Positions 18,006 through 27,312 of a stretch of 64,000 nucleotides of DNA are shown in pieces. This DNA comes from CAZPXZ01 sp965219495 (GTDB lineage: Bacteria; Pseudomonadota; Alphaproteobacteria; Rhodobacterales; CAZPXZ01). Made by a program: the position numbers and the translations under genes. The notes below the pieces were generated by a model. That model was not told where the DNA came from, did not search any database, and saw nothing but the letters and a program-made list of their open reading frames with translations. How positions within the stretch are numbered: the first letter of the stretch is position 1; the number at the start of each line of letters is the position of its first letter. The stretch is taken from positions 3,162,001 through 3,226,000 of the forward strand of contig OZ244777.1 of NCBI GenBank assembly GCA_965219495.1, in the 5' to 3' direction.

Positions 18006-18563
18006 TCACTCTACCTGGCGAACCTCCACGACTTCGGGAATGTAATGGCGGAGCAGATTCTCGATTCCCGCTTTCAGAGTCATGGTTGAACTTGGGCAGC
18101 CGGCGCAAGCGCCACGCATGGTCAGGTAGACGATCCCCTTTTCGAATCCGTGAAGCGTGATATCGCCGCCGTCCTGCGCCACGGCGGGCCGGACGCGGGT
18201 ATCAAGGAGTTCCTTGATCTGCGATACGATAGGGCCCTCGGGGCCTTCATGTTCGGCGTGATCGCTTCCGGTCTCGCTGCCATCAAGCATGAGAGGACGG
18301 CCGGACGTGTAGTGGTTCATGATCGCCCCGAGAATCGCGGGTTTTACATGCGCCCACTCGACTTCGCCCTTACTTACCGTGATGAAATCGGGTCCGAAGA
18401 ACACGCCGGTGACGCCATCCACCGTGAAAATCGTGCTCGCGAGCGGCGAGGCTTGCGCGCTCTCTTCATCCCTGAAGTCGATGGTTCCGGACCGCATTAC
18501 CGCACGGCCGGGGATAAATTTCAGGGTGGCCGGATTTGGCGTTGCTTCTGTTTGAATGAACAT
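18006..18563 (-). CDS. nfuA: Nfu-type iron-sulfur scaffold protein
   Basis: A 185-residue two-domain protein: an N-terminal Nfu_N domain (MFIQTEATPNPATLKFIPG...) and a C-terminal NifU-like domain with the cluster-binding CAGC at 153-156. It carries Fe-S clusters to apoproteins. Its neighbour context includes MiaB, an Fe-S enzyme, but no direct link can be claimed. The order usp-nfu-tsaB is common in alphaproteobacteria. Confidence 0.92.
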   Translation of the reverse strand: MFIQTEATPNPATLKFIPGRAVMRSGTIDFRDEESAQASPLASTIFTVDGVTGVFFGPDFITVSKGEVEWAHVKPAILGAIMNHYTSGRPLMLDGSETGSDHAEHEGPEGPIVSQIKELLDTRVRPAVAQDGGDITLHGFEKGIVYLTMRGACAGCPSSTMTLKAGIENLLRHYIPEVVEVRQVE

Positions 18564-18638
18564 ATCCGTTCCTTTCCGGGATCCTGCCCAACAATTTGGC
18601 GTTCCCAGACCGATTTGGCAAGCGGTTTCGCTCGACTC

Positions 18639-19097
18639 TTAAGATACCTCGTCAATTTCGGCCTCCGACATTCCGCCGGGCACGACCACAATCGGGATGG
18701 ACAACCCGCCGGAACGCTTGGCGACCAGTTCGCCCACCAGCGGGCCGGGGCCTTCCGCGTCCGTGCTCGCACCCAGCACCAGAATGTGAATGTCCTTGTC
18801 TTCCTCAATCAGGGCAAGCAACTGTTCGGCCTTCTTGCCTTCCCGAATCACAAATTCCGGTGTCACCCCGGAATACGCGTGAACCTCATGAGCGAGTTCG
18901 GTCAGGCGTTCCTCGGCTTCCTTGCGTCCTTCCACGAGCATCACGTCCCGCACCGACATCCAGTGCTGGAAGTCCTCCGGTTCAATCACGTAAAGCATCG
19001 TGATGGCCGACCCGGTATGCGCGGCGCGGAGTGCCGCGAATCTCAACGCGATCAAACACTCTGGCGTTGAGTCGACGACCATGAGTAATTTTCGCAA
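18639..19097 (-). CDS. Universal stress protein (UspA family)
   Basis: A 152-residue alpha/beta UspA-fold protein: KLLMVVDSTPECLIALRFA at the start and ILVLGASTDAEGPGP...IPIVVVPGG at the end, the latter resembling the ATP-binding G-x2-G-x9-G loop of the family. Start is a TTG at 19097; no strong ribosome site is visible. It lies upstream of the Nfu gene by about 75 bp on the same strand. Confidence 0.85.
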   Translation of the reverse strand: MRKLLMVVDSTPECLIALRFAALRAAHTGSAITMLYVIEPEDFQHWMSVRDVMLVEGRKEAEERLTELAHEVHAYSGVTPEFVIREGKKAEQLLALIEEDKDIHILVLGASTDAEGPGPLVGELVAKRSGGLSIPIVVVPGGMSEAEIDEVS

Positions 19098-20171
19098 GGG
19101 ACGTCACGCTCCCGCCGCCAAACCGTTCAATTCAGGATGGCGCTTTCCCGACCGGAACGCAAGCAAGTCCGTACGCCGCGATCAGAGGTTCTGACGAAGG
19201 TCGCACAGTATCAGTGATTTGCTCCACATTCTGTTGATTCCCGTCGCAGATGGACGCTTTCATCAAATTCTTGCAGGAAGGAATTTGTCAGGCGCACAAG
19301 AGGCAAGTTCGACATCCCAGGGGACAGGTTGGGCCGCCGACACGCATTTTGCATGCGATCGGCGATCCTTTCGAGGTCGAAAAATACACGGATTCCACGG
19401 AGAATTTCTTTGAAGACTTTTCGAATCCCCCGAACACTTGCAGAGAAATCGGTAGATGCGTATCCACTCAACGGGGGTAAGCGCGTCGGCAAGCGTGGTG
19501 GTTTCCTGTTCCGCAGTATTTCCAGCGTTGCGGCGGTGCGCGTCTCGTGCACCAGGTCTGCCAGGTGATGAACTACCGCGGGAGAAATCAGCTGAAATAT
19601 CGTCAAGTATTGGGGCGTCGCGTGCCGAGTTCAAATGACTGACGGTGCGCTACTCCAGATTGAGATCGCGACCTTCAACAAGGAGAAGCAGCATCCTGAG
19701 AGCGAACACGCCGGGAAACATGTCTTGATCCATCGCAAGGTGGTCGTCGGCGCATACGATACGTTCCAGAGAGCGGCCCCCGAGGGCGTGTGGCGGTTTG
19801 GAGATGACGGATTCCTTGTGCGCAAAGTTGGCGAAGGCGAAGGAGTTCTTCTGTCGTCGGCAATATTGCGCGAATTCACGGGCGCCGGTTCTCAGGTTTG
19901 AGTTTAACACGCCGCCGGATGCGCGCGTGGATCGCGTGCTCCGCTCCTTGGCCCGTCGGCGCCAGAAATTGCGGAGAAGTTTCCTTGGCGGGGCTGCGTG
20001 GGTGTCGCAGTGTATCCGCGGCTGGGCGGGGCATTTGGAGCCGGTGCGAGAGGAGGCGTCTCGATTCCAAATCCGGGAGAGCCGGAGGAGGCTGCTGGGA
20101 AGCGGTCCCGAACGAACGCCGGACCATGGCGCGTTCGTTCAGGACTGGATGCGCCCTATCGCATGCCAGGT
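19098..20171. other. 1.07-kb gap with no recognisable gene
   Basis: Open frames of up to about 130 codons occur, for example 19211-19606 minus, but none shows a family motif or clear start signal. It may hold a decayed gene. Confidence 0.4.
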
Positions 20172-21215
20172 TCACCCGGCTGCAATCCGCTCCTCGGCCA
20201 GGGTATCCGCGATCTTGCCCGGTGGTTTTCCTTCGCTTGACGCGCGCTGGAGTATGGTTGCAAGCACGTCGCCGATCCCCTCGACCCGGGACTGGAGCTT
20301 CGCCTGGTCTTTCTCTCCGTAAACCGGTCCGGAACTGCCGAGCATGCCGCCGGCATTGACCACGTAGTCTGGAGCCCAGACAATTCCCTGTCGCATCAGT
20401 TCAGCATCGTGACGGGCCTCCGCCAGCTGATTGTTCGCCATCCCGCAGACTGCCTTTGCCTTGAGCCGCGGAATGGTCCGGTCGTTCAACGTTGCGCCGA
20501 GCGCGCATGGAGAGAAGACGTCGACCTCCTGGTCATAGATTTCATCCGGCCCAACCGCCTTCGCGCCATAGTTCTGGATCGCACGAGCAACGGCCTCTTC
20601 GTCTATGTCCGTGACGGTGAGCCTGGCGCCTGCCGCGTGAAGGCGACGGCAAAGGTCGATTCCAACTTGTCCGACTCCCTGCATCCCGACATGGATCCCT
20701 TCAAGGTTGTCCTGCCCGAAGCAGTGCCGCACGGTAGCCCGAAAAGCGGACAAGCCACCGTGCGATGTGAAGGTTTCGCAATTGGTGCCCACGGGAAACT
20801 GGCTTTCCCGCGCAAAGACGTATGGGCATTCTTCCGCCATGATGTCGACATCAGCCGGGCTGACCCCCACATCGATCGCGGACCAATAGAGTCCCCCCAA
20901 GCGCTTCACATGACGTGCGACTGCCCGCAGGATCGTTTCCTTGTTCGTTGCCGCCGGGTCTCCCATGACTACGGTCTTACCGCCCCCAAGCGGCAGGCCG
21001 GCGACGGCGTTCTTGTAGGTCATCGCGAAAGCAAGACGCAACGCGTCCTCAAGCGCCTCCTCCTCGCATTTGTAATCCCGCATGCGGCATCCGCCCGCCG
21101 CCGGACCGAGTCGGGTGCTGTGGACGGCGATTATGGCGAAAACGCCAGCCTCGGCGTCGCGGCAGAAAACAACATTCTCGTGGTCCCGGAACTCCGGGTG
21201 ATCCTGAATTCCCAT
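20172..21215 (-). CDS. Leu/Phe/Val-type amino acid dehydrogenase
   Basis: A 347-residue NAD-dependent oxidative deaminase of the Glu/Leu/Phe/Val dehydrogenase family. The catalytic region GGCRMRDYKCEEEALEDALR, then FAMTYKNAVAGLPLGGGK, places lysines at 68 and 80, the spacing known from leucine dehydrogenases. The Rossmann loop GMQGVGQVGIDLC binds NAD. ATG at 21215 follows GGAGAA. Glutamate dehydrogenases are longer, so a branched-chain or aromatic substrate is likelier. It is divergent from the flavin reductase-LysR fusion. Confidence 0.88.
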   Translation of the reverse strand: MGIQDHPEFRDHENVVFCRDAEAGVFAIIAVHSTRLGPAAGGCRMRDYKCEEEALEDALRLAFAMTYKNAVAGLPLGGGKTVVMGDPAATNKETILRAVARHVKRLGGLYWSAIDVGVSPADVDIMAEECPYVFARESQFPVGTNCETFTSHGGLSAFRATVRHCFGQDNLEGIHVGMQGVGQVGIDLCRRLHAAGARLTVTDIDEEAVARAIQNYGAKAVGPDEIYDQEVDVFSPCALGATLNDRTIPRLKAKAVCGMANNQLAEARHDAELMRQGIVWAPDYVVNAGGMLGSSGPVYGEKDQAKLQSRVEGIGDVLATILQRASSEGKPPGKIADTLAEERIAAG

Positions 21216-21466
21216 CGGGTTCTCCGTGGCTGTGCGCAAGAAATCTAGCCGCTTCAAGGCAAGCCGGCCACACTCAATTTGGGGCGCGTGGAACTCGAAC
21301 CGATTGTTGCGCAATATCGGGGGTGTCGCGGGAAGCGCGCCGGTTCGGCATTCTCCCTGTTCCGGAACTATGCTGTCGCCGGTGCGGTCGTGGCGGGCGG
21401 GACCGCAATTGCGATGATCCATATTGCGAAAGGGCATCCGGTAGCGTGGCGTGAAGGGGCGAAGGG

Positions 21467-22627
21467 TTGATCGATCGGCGGCAGGCGTTTCTCGACGGGA
21501 TGAGTCAGGCTGCGGCAACTGTCAGCGTGGTCACGACGGACGGTCCGGCAGGCCGCGCCGGCGTCACGGTTTCCGCCATGACCTCCGTATCGGCGGACAC
21601 GGACCGCCCCACGCTCCTGGTTTGCGTTCACCGCCTGAGCAAGCTCGCTTCGGCGGTGCTGGAGAACGAGGTGTTCTGTGTCAACGTTCTCAAGAACGAC
21701 CAGATTCGAATTTCGGAGGTTTTTGCAGGACGCCTTCCGGCACCCGAATCAGGCGACCGGTTCGATTGTTGCGATTGGACCCGGACAAACACCGGCGCGC
21801 CGCGAGTGGCGAATCCCCTCGTCGCGTTCGATTGCCAACTCGTCGACAGCCGCCGGGTGGGAACGCATCATGTGTTTTTCGGCGCCGTCGAGGACGTATT
21901 CCTGTCCACGGATGGGTCACCGCTGATTTATGCAAATCGGGCCTACGGCACGCCAACCCCGGACTCGCAGGCGGCGAAGGCGGATGCGGAGTCGCGCTCC
22001 GCGGCGCTCCGGGTCGGATGCCACCATTCACTTTCTCCGTTTCTGGTGCCGGAAGCGCTGGCAGCGCTCAGCGTACGAATGCCGGATCTGGAATTTTCCC
22101 TGGTCGAAGGCGATGAGGACCGGTTAGTGTCGGCGTTGGCAACAAATGAGATCGAAGCGGCGCTGATGTTCGAGTTTGACTTCGGAGAAGACATCGCGGT
22201 GGAGTCGCTCGGTGATTTCCGCCCCCGGGTTCTGTTCGCACGGAGCCATCCGCTTGCCGGGCGCAAGGCAATCGGGATTGTCGATCTTGCGGGAGAATCG
22301 TTGATATTGACCGACACGGACTTGAGCCGGGTGCCGGTTCTCGACCTGTTCGAGCGAGAGGGGCGTCAGCCCCTGGTTCGAACCCGTCTGGCTTCATTCG
22401 AAGCCGCCTGCGGAATGGTCGGTCTTGCCATGGGGTATTGTATTCTGACCACGATTCCCGCAGGAAGCAGGTTGCTTGAGGGCAGGAATCTTGTGAGCCT
22501 TCCGCTCGAAATCGACTGCCCGCCAACTCGCACTGTCCTGGCGTGGAAACGGGACACGGTTCTGAGCGATGCGGCGCGGGGATTCGCGGGGACTTGCCGA
22601 CAGGTCATCGCCGGCAACGGCGTATGA
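21467..22627 (+). CDS. Flavin reductase domain fused to a LysR-type effector-binding domain
   Basis: A 386-residue protein with an unusual architecture. Residues about 1-165 are a flavin reductase-like FMN-binding domain (FLDGMSQAAATVSVVTTDGP, VTVSAMTSVSADTDRPTLLVCV, FCVNVLKNDQ, GDRFDC). Residues about 178-380 are a LysR substrate-binding domain (LRVGCHHSLSPFLVPEALAA, EAALMFEFDF, RPRVLFARSHPLAGRKAI). There is no helix-turn-helix. TTG start after GAAGGGGCGAAGGG. Inference: either a ligand-gated flavin reductase feeding an oxygenase, or a redox sensor. No oxygenase gene is adjacent. Confidence 0.8.
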   Translation: MIDRRQAFLDGMSQAAATVSVVTTDGPAGRAGVTVSAMTSVSADTDRPTLLVCVHRLSKLASAVLENEVFCVNVLKNDQIRISEVFAGRLPAPESGDRFDCCDWTRTNTGAPRVANPLVAFDCQLVDSRRVGTHHVFFGAVEDVFLSTDGSPLIYANRAYGTPTPDSQAAKADAESRSAALRVGCHHSLSPFLVPEALAALSVRMPDLEFSLVEGDEDRLVSALATNEIEAALMFEFDFGEDIAVESLGDFRPRVLFARSHPLAGRKAIGIVDLAGESLILTDTDLSRVPVLDLFEREGRQPLVRTRLASFEAACGMVGLAMGYCILTTIPAGSRLLEGRNLVSLPLEIDCPPTRTVLAWKRDTVLSDAARGFAGTCRQVIAGNGV

Positions 22628-22752
22628 GGGTTCGAAGGGTTGCCTTCGTTCGGTGCGTGCTGCTTGCAGCCCGATATTTCAGATCATTGAATTTTGTCTC
22701 AGCCTCTATCATAGTTGCGCAGAAGGACAAACGTGTTTGGGGGGAATCGGAC

Positions 22753-24879
22753 ATGTACGCAATGCGCCGCGGTCGCCATGACCTTTCGCCGCGCAAGCAG
22801 GCGGCGGAAATTATCCGAGCCTGGGCAGCCAGGGGTCTTTGCGCATCCTGTATTGGCGTCATGCTGTGCGCGTCGCCTGTTTCGGCGCAGGAGTTCGGAA
22901 ACGAAGAACTGCAGGGGACCGTGGATCTCACCCTGTCGCAGGGCGCGGCCTATCGTATCGGCAAGAGTGACGAAGACCACCTGGAACGTCTGGGCGCGAA
23001 CTCCAATGACGGCAGCCTCAACTACACCACCGGGAAACTGATCAGCAATACTTCCAAGATCACCGCGGAGATTGACATCGAATACGGCGATTTTGGCGCG
23101 TTTGCCCGTGTTCAGGGATTTCTGGATTTCGAGAGCAAGTACGGCCAGCGGGCGCGCAGGGAGCTTTCCGAGGTGGGCCGGATGCGGTCCGCGGAAGGCC
23201 TGGACGTGCTCGACCTCTATGTTTCCGGCGCCTTTGAATTGGGCGAATCCCTGATTGATGTCCGGGTCGGAAACCAAGTGCTGAACTGGGGCGAAAGTAC
23301 GTTCATTCCGAACGGCGTCAACGTCGTCAATCCGTACGATATCACCAAGCTGCGCAAGCCGGGCGCGGAGTTGCGCGACGGACTGTTGCCGGTTCCGATG
23401 ATCTCGGTGTCGGCGGCGGCAACCCCGGAATTGTCGGTGGAAGGCTTTTATCAAACGGCGTGGAAGGAGACCGGGATTGACCCGGCGGGCACATACTTCT
23501 CCACCAACGATTTCGCTTCTCCGGGCGGAATGCGCGCGTTCGTCGTTTTGCCAGGGGCCGGGGTCACTGATGAAGGCCGGGGTTTCGGCGCAATCACGGA
23601 TGCGGTCAACTTGGATTTCGCCGCGTCTCCGCAATTGGATTGCTCGCCGACGAGCCTTACTCCACCCGCCTTCGCAGGGGCGGACTGCCAACCGGCGTTC
23701 GACCCGCTCTTCCTTAGTCTGCCGCGCGCAAAGGACGTCCATCCGCGCAACGGCGGGCAGTTCGGTTTGGCGCTCCGCTATTACTCGGAGGAATTGAACG
23801 ATACCGAATTCGGTTTCTACGTTGTCAACTACCACAGCCGGCTGCCATACGTCAGCGGGAGATACGGCACACCGGCGGGTTACAGCAAGGGTCTTGCAGC
23901 GGCCGGGGCGATCGCGGCGCCGGGCTCCCGGACCAGGATCGCGGCGGTTACACCAGAGGTTGCAAAGAGCATTGCCGCGCAGGTTGGCGCGCGTATCCCT
24001 CCGGGGACGCCGAACCGAGACGTTCTGATTCAGGCGGAAGTCGCGAAACGACTCAAGGCTCCGGCGGTAGTGGCGCAAATCGCCCAGTTGGCGGCGCTAG
24101 GCCCGGCTCCAAAGCCGATTGCAGATCTCGCCAAGTTGGTCGGAATTGACCGATACGCGAGAAGCGCGCGGTATTTTGTCGAGTATCCGGAACAGCTTCA
24201 GGTCTATGGCATGAGCTTCAATACGCAACTCGGCGCGTCGGGCTGGGCCTTGCAAGGCGAGTACTCGCTCCGGCCGAATACTCCATTGCAAAGAACCTCG
24301 ACGTCACTGTTCACGGAAGGGCTGGCGCCGTTCGTGCTGGCATTGGATCCAAGCCCGCAGTCCCAAGCAAAGGCCCAAGCGTTGCGGGCTCTGCTCGGGA
24401 CGAGACTGCAAGGCTTTATCAAGCGTAATGTGAGTCAGTTCCAGGTTACGGCGACCAAGGTCTTCGGTCCCGCCTTAGGAGCCGACAGCCTGGCATTCGT
24501 CGGGGAAGCGGCGATGATGCACGTACACAACATGCCGGATCAGGGCAATGTGCTCTTGCGGCTGGACACCCCGGGCACCGACGGCGATGTCGCTGACGCC
24601 ACCTCCATGGGCTACCGTCTGCTGGCGAAACTCGATTACAACAATGCAATCGGTTCGACGAGACTCTCGCCTTACGCCCAGTTTCAGCATGATGTCAGCG
24701 GCAGCAGCCCGGGTCCCGGAGGTCCCTTCGCCGAAGGGCGCACCGCGCTGACCCTTGGCTTGGGCCTCAGCTACCTCGATCGAGTGCGCGGCAACGTGAA
24801 CTATACGACGTACGGCGGCAAGGCGAACCATTTGAGCGACCGCGATTATGTCGCAGTCTCCGTCACCTATGCTTTCTGA
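22753..24879 (+). CDS. DUF1302 outer-membrane barrel-like protein
   Basis: A 708-residue secreted protein. A long signal region ends near residue 46 (CASPVSAQEF). The DUF1302 pattern includes GTVDLTLSQGAAYRIG, LNYTTGKLIS, DLYVSGAFELGE and QVLNWGESTFIPNGVN. The C-terminus ends in an aromatic residue after alternating hydrophobics (YVAVSVTYAF), as expected of an outer-membrane beta-barrel. GGGGAA precedes the ATG. It heads a four-gene unit with DUF1329, a YCF48-like protein and an MMPL permease. An Ala/Pro-rich insertion near 375-450 is atypical for a barrel. Confidence 0.82.
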   Translation: MYAMRRGRHDLSPRKQAAEIIRAWAARGLCASCIGVMLCASPVSAQEFGNEELQGTVDLTLSQGAAYRIGKSDEDHLERLGANSNDGSLNYTTGKLISNTSKITAEIDIEYGDFGAFARVQGFLDFESKYGQRARRELSEVGRMRSAEGLDVLDLYVSGAFELGESLIDVRVGNQVLNWGESTFIPNGVNVVNPYDITKLRKPGAELRDGLLPVPMISVSAAATPELSVEGFYQTAWKETGIDPAGTYFSTNDFASPGGMRAFVVLPGAGVTDEGRGFGAITDAVNLDFAASPQLDCSPTSLTPPAFAGADCQPAFDPLFLSLPRAKDVHPRNGGQFGLALRYYSEELNDTEFGFYVVNYHSRLPYVSGRYGTPAGYSKGLAAAGAIAAPGSRTRIAAVTPEVAKSIAAQVGARIPPGTPNRDVLIQAEVAKRLKAPAVVAQIAQLAALGPAPKPIADLAKLVGIDRYARSARYFVEYPEQLQVYGMSFNTQLGASGWALQGEYSLRPNTPLQRTSTSLFTEGLAPFVLALDPSPQSQAKAQALRALLGTRLQGFIKRNVSQFQVTATKVFGPALGADSLAFVGEAAMMHVHNMPDQGNVLLRLDTPGTDGDVADATSMGYRLLAKLDYNNAIGSTRLSPYAQFQHDVSGSSPGPGGPFAEGRTALTLGLGLSYLDRVRGNVNYTTYGGKANHLSDRDYVAVSVTYAF

Positions 24880-24886
24880 GGTTACG

Positions 24887-26257
24887 ATGAGCAGAAAAAC
24901 AGCGATCGCAATTCGATTCAGCGCCGCGCTCCTTCTTGGGTGCGCGCTGGCGCTTCCAGCTGGAGCCGAGATTTCGGCTGACCAGATTGCCCGTCTTGGC
25001 GGCGATCTGACTCCACTCGGCGGAGAACGCGCGGGCAATTCCGAAGGTACGATCCCCGAGTGGGCCGGTGGCATTACGAGTCCGCCGGCAGGCTACACGC
25101 TCGGGGAGCACCATCGCGACCCCTACGGCGAAGACCAGCCGCTCTTTGTCATTGACGCCGCGAATCTCGACGAGCACCGGGACAAGCTTTCGGCGGGTCA
25201 TCAGCGCATGCTGGAGACCTACTCGTCATTCCGGATTCCCGTCTATCCGACGAGGCGGAGCGCCTCGGCTCCGCGGCGGATTTACGACGCCACGGGCCAA
25301 GTCGCCGCCACGGCGAAGCTCGTCGACAGCGGCAACGGCGTCGGCGGCGCCGTGATTGGAATTCCGTTCCCGATCCCGGCCGACGGCCTCGAAGCCGTCT
25401 GGAACCACCTGCTGCGCTATCGGGGCGAGACCGTGGAATGCGTGATCGGCCAAGTGGCGGTGACCCGGGGCGGCGCCTACACGGTCGTCAAGATGGGTAT
25501 GGAAGTCGAGGTGCGCTATTCGCTTCCCGGCATCACCGTGGAAGACCTCGGCAACACGATGATCTTCTTCAAGCAGAGGGTGCTGGCGCCTGCGCGGCTG
25601 GCGGGAGATATTCTCCTGGTGCACGAGACCATGAACCAGTTCCGGGAACCGCGGGACGCATGGGTCTACAATCCGGGCCAGCGCCGGGTGCGGCGCGCCC
25701 CGAATGTAGCCTACGACAATCCGGGAACCTCGACGGACGGCCTGCGAACTGCCGACCAATTCGACATGTTCAATGGCGCGGTGGACCGCTATGACTGGCA
25801 ACTCGTCGGCAAGCGCGAGTTCTATGTGCCGTACAACTCTTACAGGCTCCACAGCGGTCAACTGTCCTTCTCCGACATCCTGACGCCGCTCCACGTGAAT
25901 CCGGATCATTTGCGCTATGAACTGCACCGGGTCTGGGTGGTGGAGGCGACCCTCAAGGAAGGCGCACGGCACATCTACAAGCGGCGCACCTTCTACATTG
26001 ACGAGGATTCCTGGCAGATTCTGCTCGCCGACGTTTACGACAATCGAGACGAACTCTGGCGGGTTTCCGAAGGGCATGTCATCAACTACTACGAAAAGCC
26101 GTTGATCTGGCCAACGCTTGAAGTGCATCACGACCTGCAGGCCGGTCGCTATCTCGCCTTCGGCCTCGACAACGAATACGAGATGTGCACATACGACGTC
26201 GGATTCACCGCACGGGACTTCACGCCGGCGGCGCTGCGCCGCGAGGGCCGGCGCTGA
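24887..26257 (+). CDS. DUF1329 secreted protein
   Basis: A 456-residue protein with a Sec signal (LLLGCALALPAGAEI, cleavage near 27) and the DUF1329 start LGGDLTPLGGERAGN. EGTIPEWAGG and VYNPGQRRVRRAPNVAYDNP are family hallmarks. DUF1329 proteins have a LolB/outer-membrane lipoprotein-receptor-like fold by published description of related LolA-type families; here no lipobox is visible. The start codon is 8 bp after the DUF1302 stop. Likely acts in the periplasm with its neighbours in lipid or hydrophobic-compound handling. Confidence 0.82.
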   Translation: MSRKTAIAIRFSAALLLGCALALPAGAEISADQIARLGGDLTPLGGERAGNSEGTIPEWAGGITSPPAGYTLGEHHRDPYGEDQPLFVIDAANLDEHRDKLSAGHQRMLETYSSFRIPVYPTRRSASAPRRIYDATGQVAATAKLVDSGNGVGGAVIGIPFPIPADGLEAVWNHLLRYRGETVECVIGQVAVTRGGAYTVVKMGMEVEVRYSLPGITVEDLGNTMIFFKQRVLAPARLAGDILLVHETMNQFREPRDAWVYNPGQRRVRRAPNVAYDNPGTSTDGLRTADQFDMFNGAVDRYDWQLVGKREFYVPYNSYRLHSGQLSFSDILTPLHVNPDHLRYELHRVWVVEATLKEGARHIYKRRTFYIDEDSWQILLADVYDNRDELWRVSEGHVINYYEKPLIWPTLEVHHDLQAGRYLAFGLDNEYEMCTYDVGFTARDFTPAALRREGRR

Positions 26258-26292
26258 ACACTGCGGAGGTCGAGAGGGGGGGTCTGCTGTTC

Positions 26293-27303
26293 TTGAATGC
26301 CGGCCGCATCCGCGTGTGGCCGGTGCTGATCGCCTGGATTTCACTGTTCGCATCGGCCGCCTCGGCCCAGGTCGCGGCAGTCGACGCACGGCTTGCCCTC
26401 GAATCGCTGTTAAGCGACGGGACCGTCGCAGGACCGCGCCTGGTTGTGGTCGGCGAACGCGGCCATGCGCTCTATTCAACGAACGACGGCGAGACCTGGA
26501 CTCAGGCGCAAGTTCCGGTCCAGGCGCTGCTGACGGCCGTTCACATGCATGACGAAAAAACCGGGTGGGCCGTAGGGCATGATGCGGCGATTCTGCGAAC
26601 GCGCGATGGCGGCGAGACGTGGCAGTTGGTCCACTATGCGCCGGAATTGCATTTGCCCCTGCTTGATGTCTGGTTTCGAGACGAGAAGGCCGGCATCGCG
26701 GTAGGCGCCTTCGGGTTCTTCCTCGCCACGGCGGATGGCGGCGACACCTGGATTTGCAGGAACGGTTGTCTGGACGGAAACGGCGGCAACGAGCCGGAAG
26801 CACCTCCGCTGCTTCGCGCCGAGGGAAGCGAATTCGAGGATGATTTCCACCTCAACGACATTGCGCCCGCCGGAGTGGGAAGGCTTTATCTCGCGGGCGA
26901 AGCCGGCGCGCTCTACCGTTCCGACGATGGCGGCGAAACGTGGCTCGTGCTGCCCTCGCCGTATCATGGCTCGTGGTTCGGCGCGCTGGCAACCGGTCCG
27001 GACACGGTCCTTGCCGCGGGACTCCGCGGCCGCCTGTTTCGTTCGGAGGACGCCGGGCAGAACTGGACTCAAATTGAAACCGGTACGAACGCAACATTGA
27101 CGGACCTGGTCCAGGTGGCGCCCGACCTGATGCTGGTCACCGGCCTTGCCGGCGCTCTCCTGGTCAGCCGGGACCAGGGACGCACGGTTCACTCCCGACC
27201 GCTACCCTCTCGGCAGGGGATATCGACGGCTCTTGCGACAAGTGGCGGCAGCGTGCTGCTGGTCGGCGAATCCGGCCTCACGCCGCTCCCCGGGATCGAA
27301 TAG
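26293..27303 (+). CDS. YCF48/HCF136-like beta-propeller protein
   Basis: About 336 residues with a signal segment (VLIAWISLFASAASAQ). Repeated BNR/Asp-box motifs occur: ALYSTNDGETWTQ, ILRTRDGGETWQL, FLATADGGDTWIC, ALYRSDDGGETWLV, LFRSEDAGQNWTQ and LVSRDQGRTV. Such propellers resemble plant photosystem II assembly factors but in bacteria accompany MMPL transporters and DUF1302/DUF1329 proteins. The TTG at 26293 is the best start given AGGGGGG upstream; upstream CTG codons and an earlier frame extension make this uncertain. Confidence 0.78.
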   Translation: MNAGRIRVWPVLIAWISLFASAASAQVAAVDARLALESLLSDGTVAGPRLVVVGERGHALYSTNDGETWTQAQVPVQALLTAVHMHDEKTGWAVGHDAAILRTRDGGETWQLVHYAPELHLPLLDVWFRDEKAGIAVGAFGFFLATADGGDTWICRNGCLDGNGGNEPEAPPLLRAEGSEFEDDFHLNDIAPAGVGRLYLAGEAGALYRSDDGGETWLVLPSPYHGSWFGALATGPDTVLAAGLRGRLFRSEDAGQNWTQIETGTNATLTDLVQVAPDLMLVTGLAGALLVSRDQGRTVHSRPLPSRQGISTALATSGGSVLLVGESGLTPLPGIE

Positions 27304-27312
27304 GCAAGCGCA

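Noticed and set aside
19211..19606. 131-codon minus-strand frame in the gap after the Usp gene
   Set aside because: Reasonable length but no motif, no ribosome site and no neighbour coupling; not supported as a gene.
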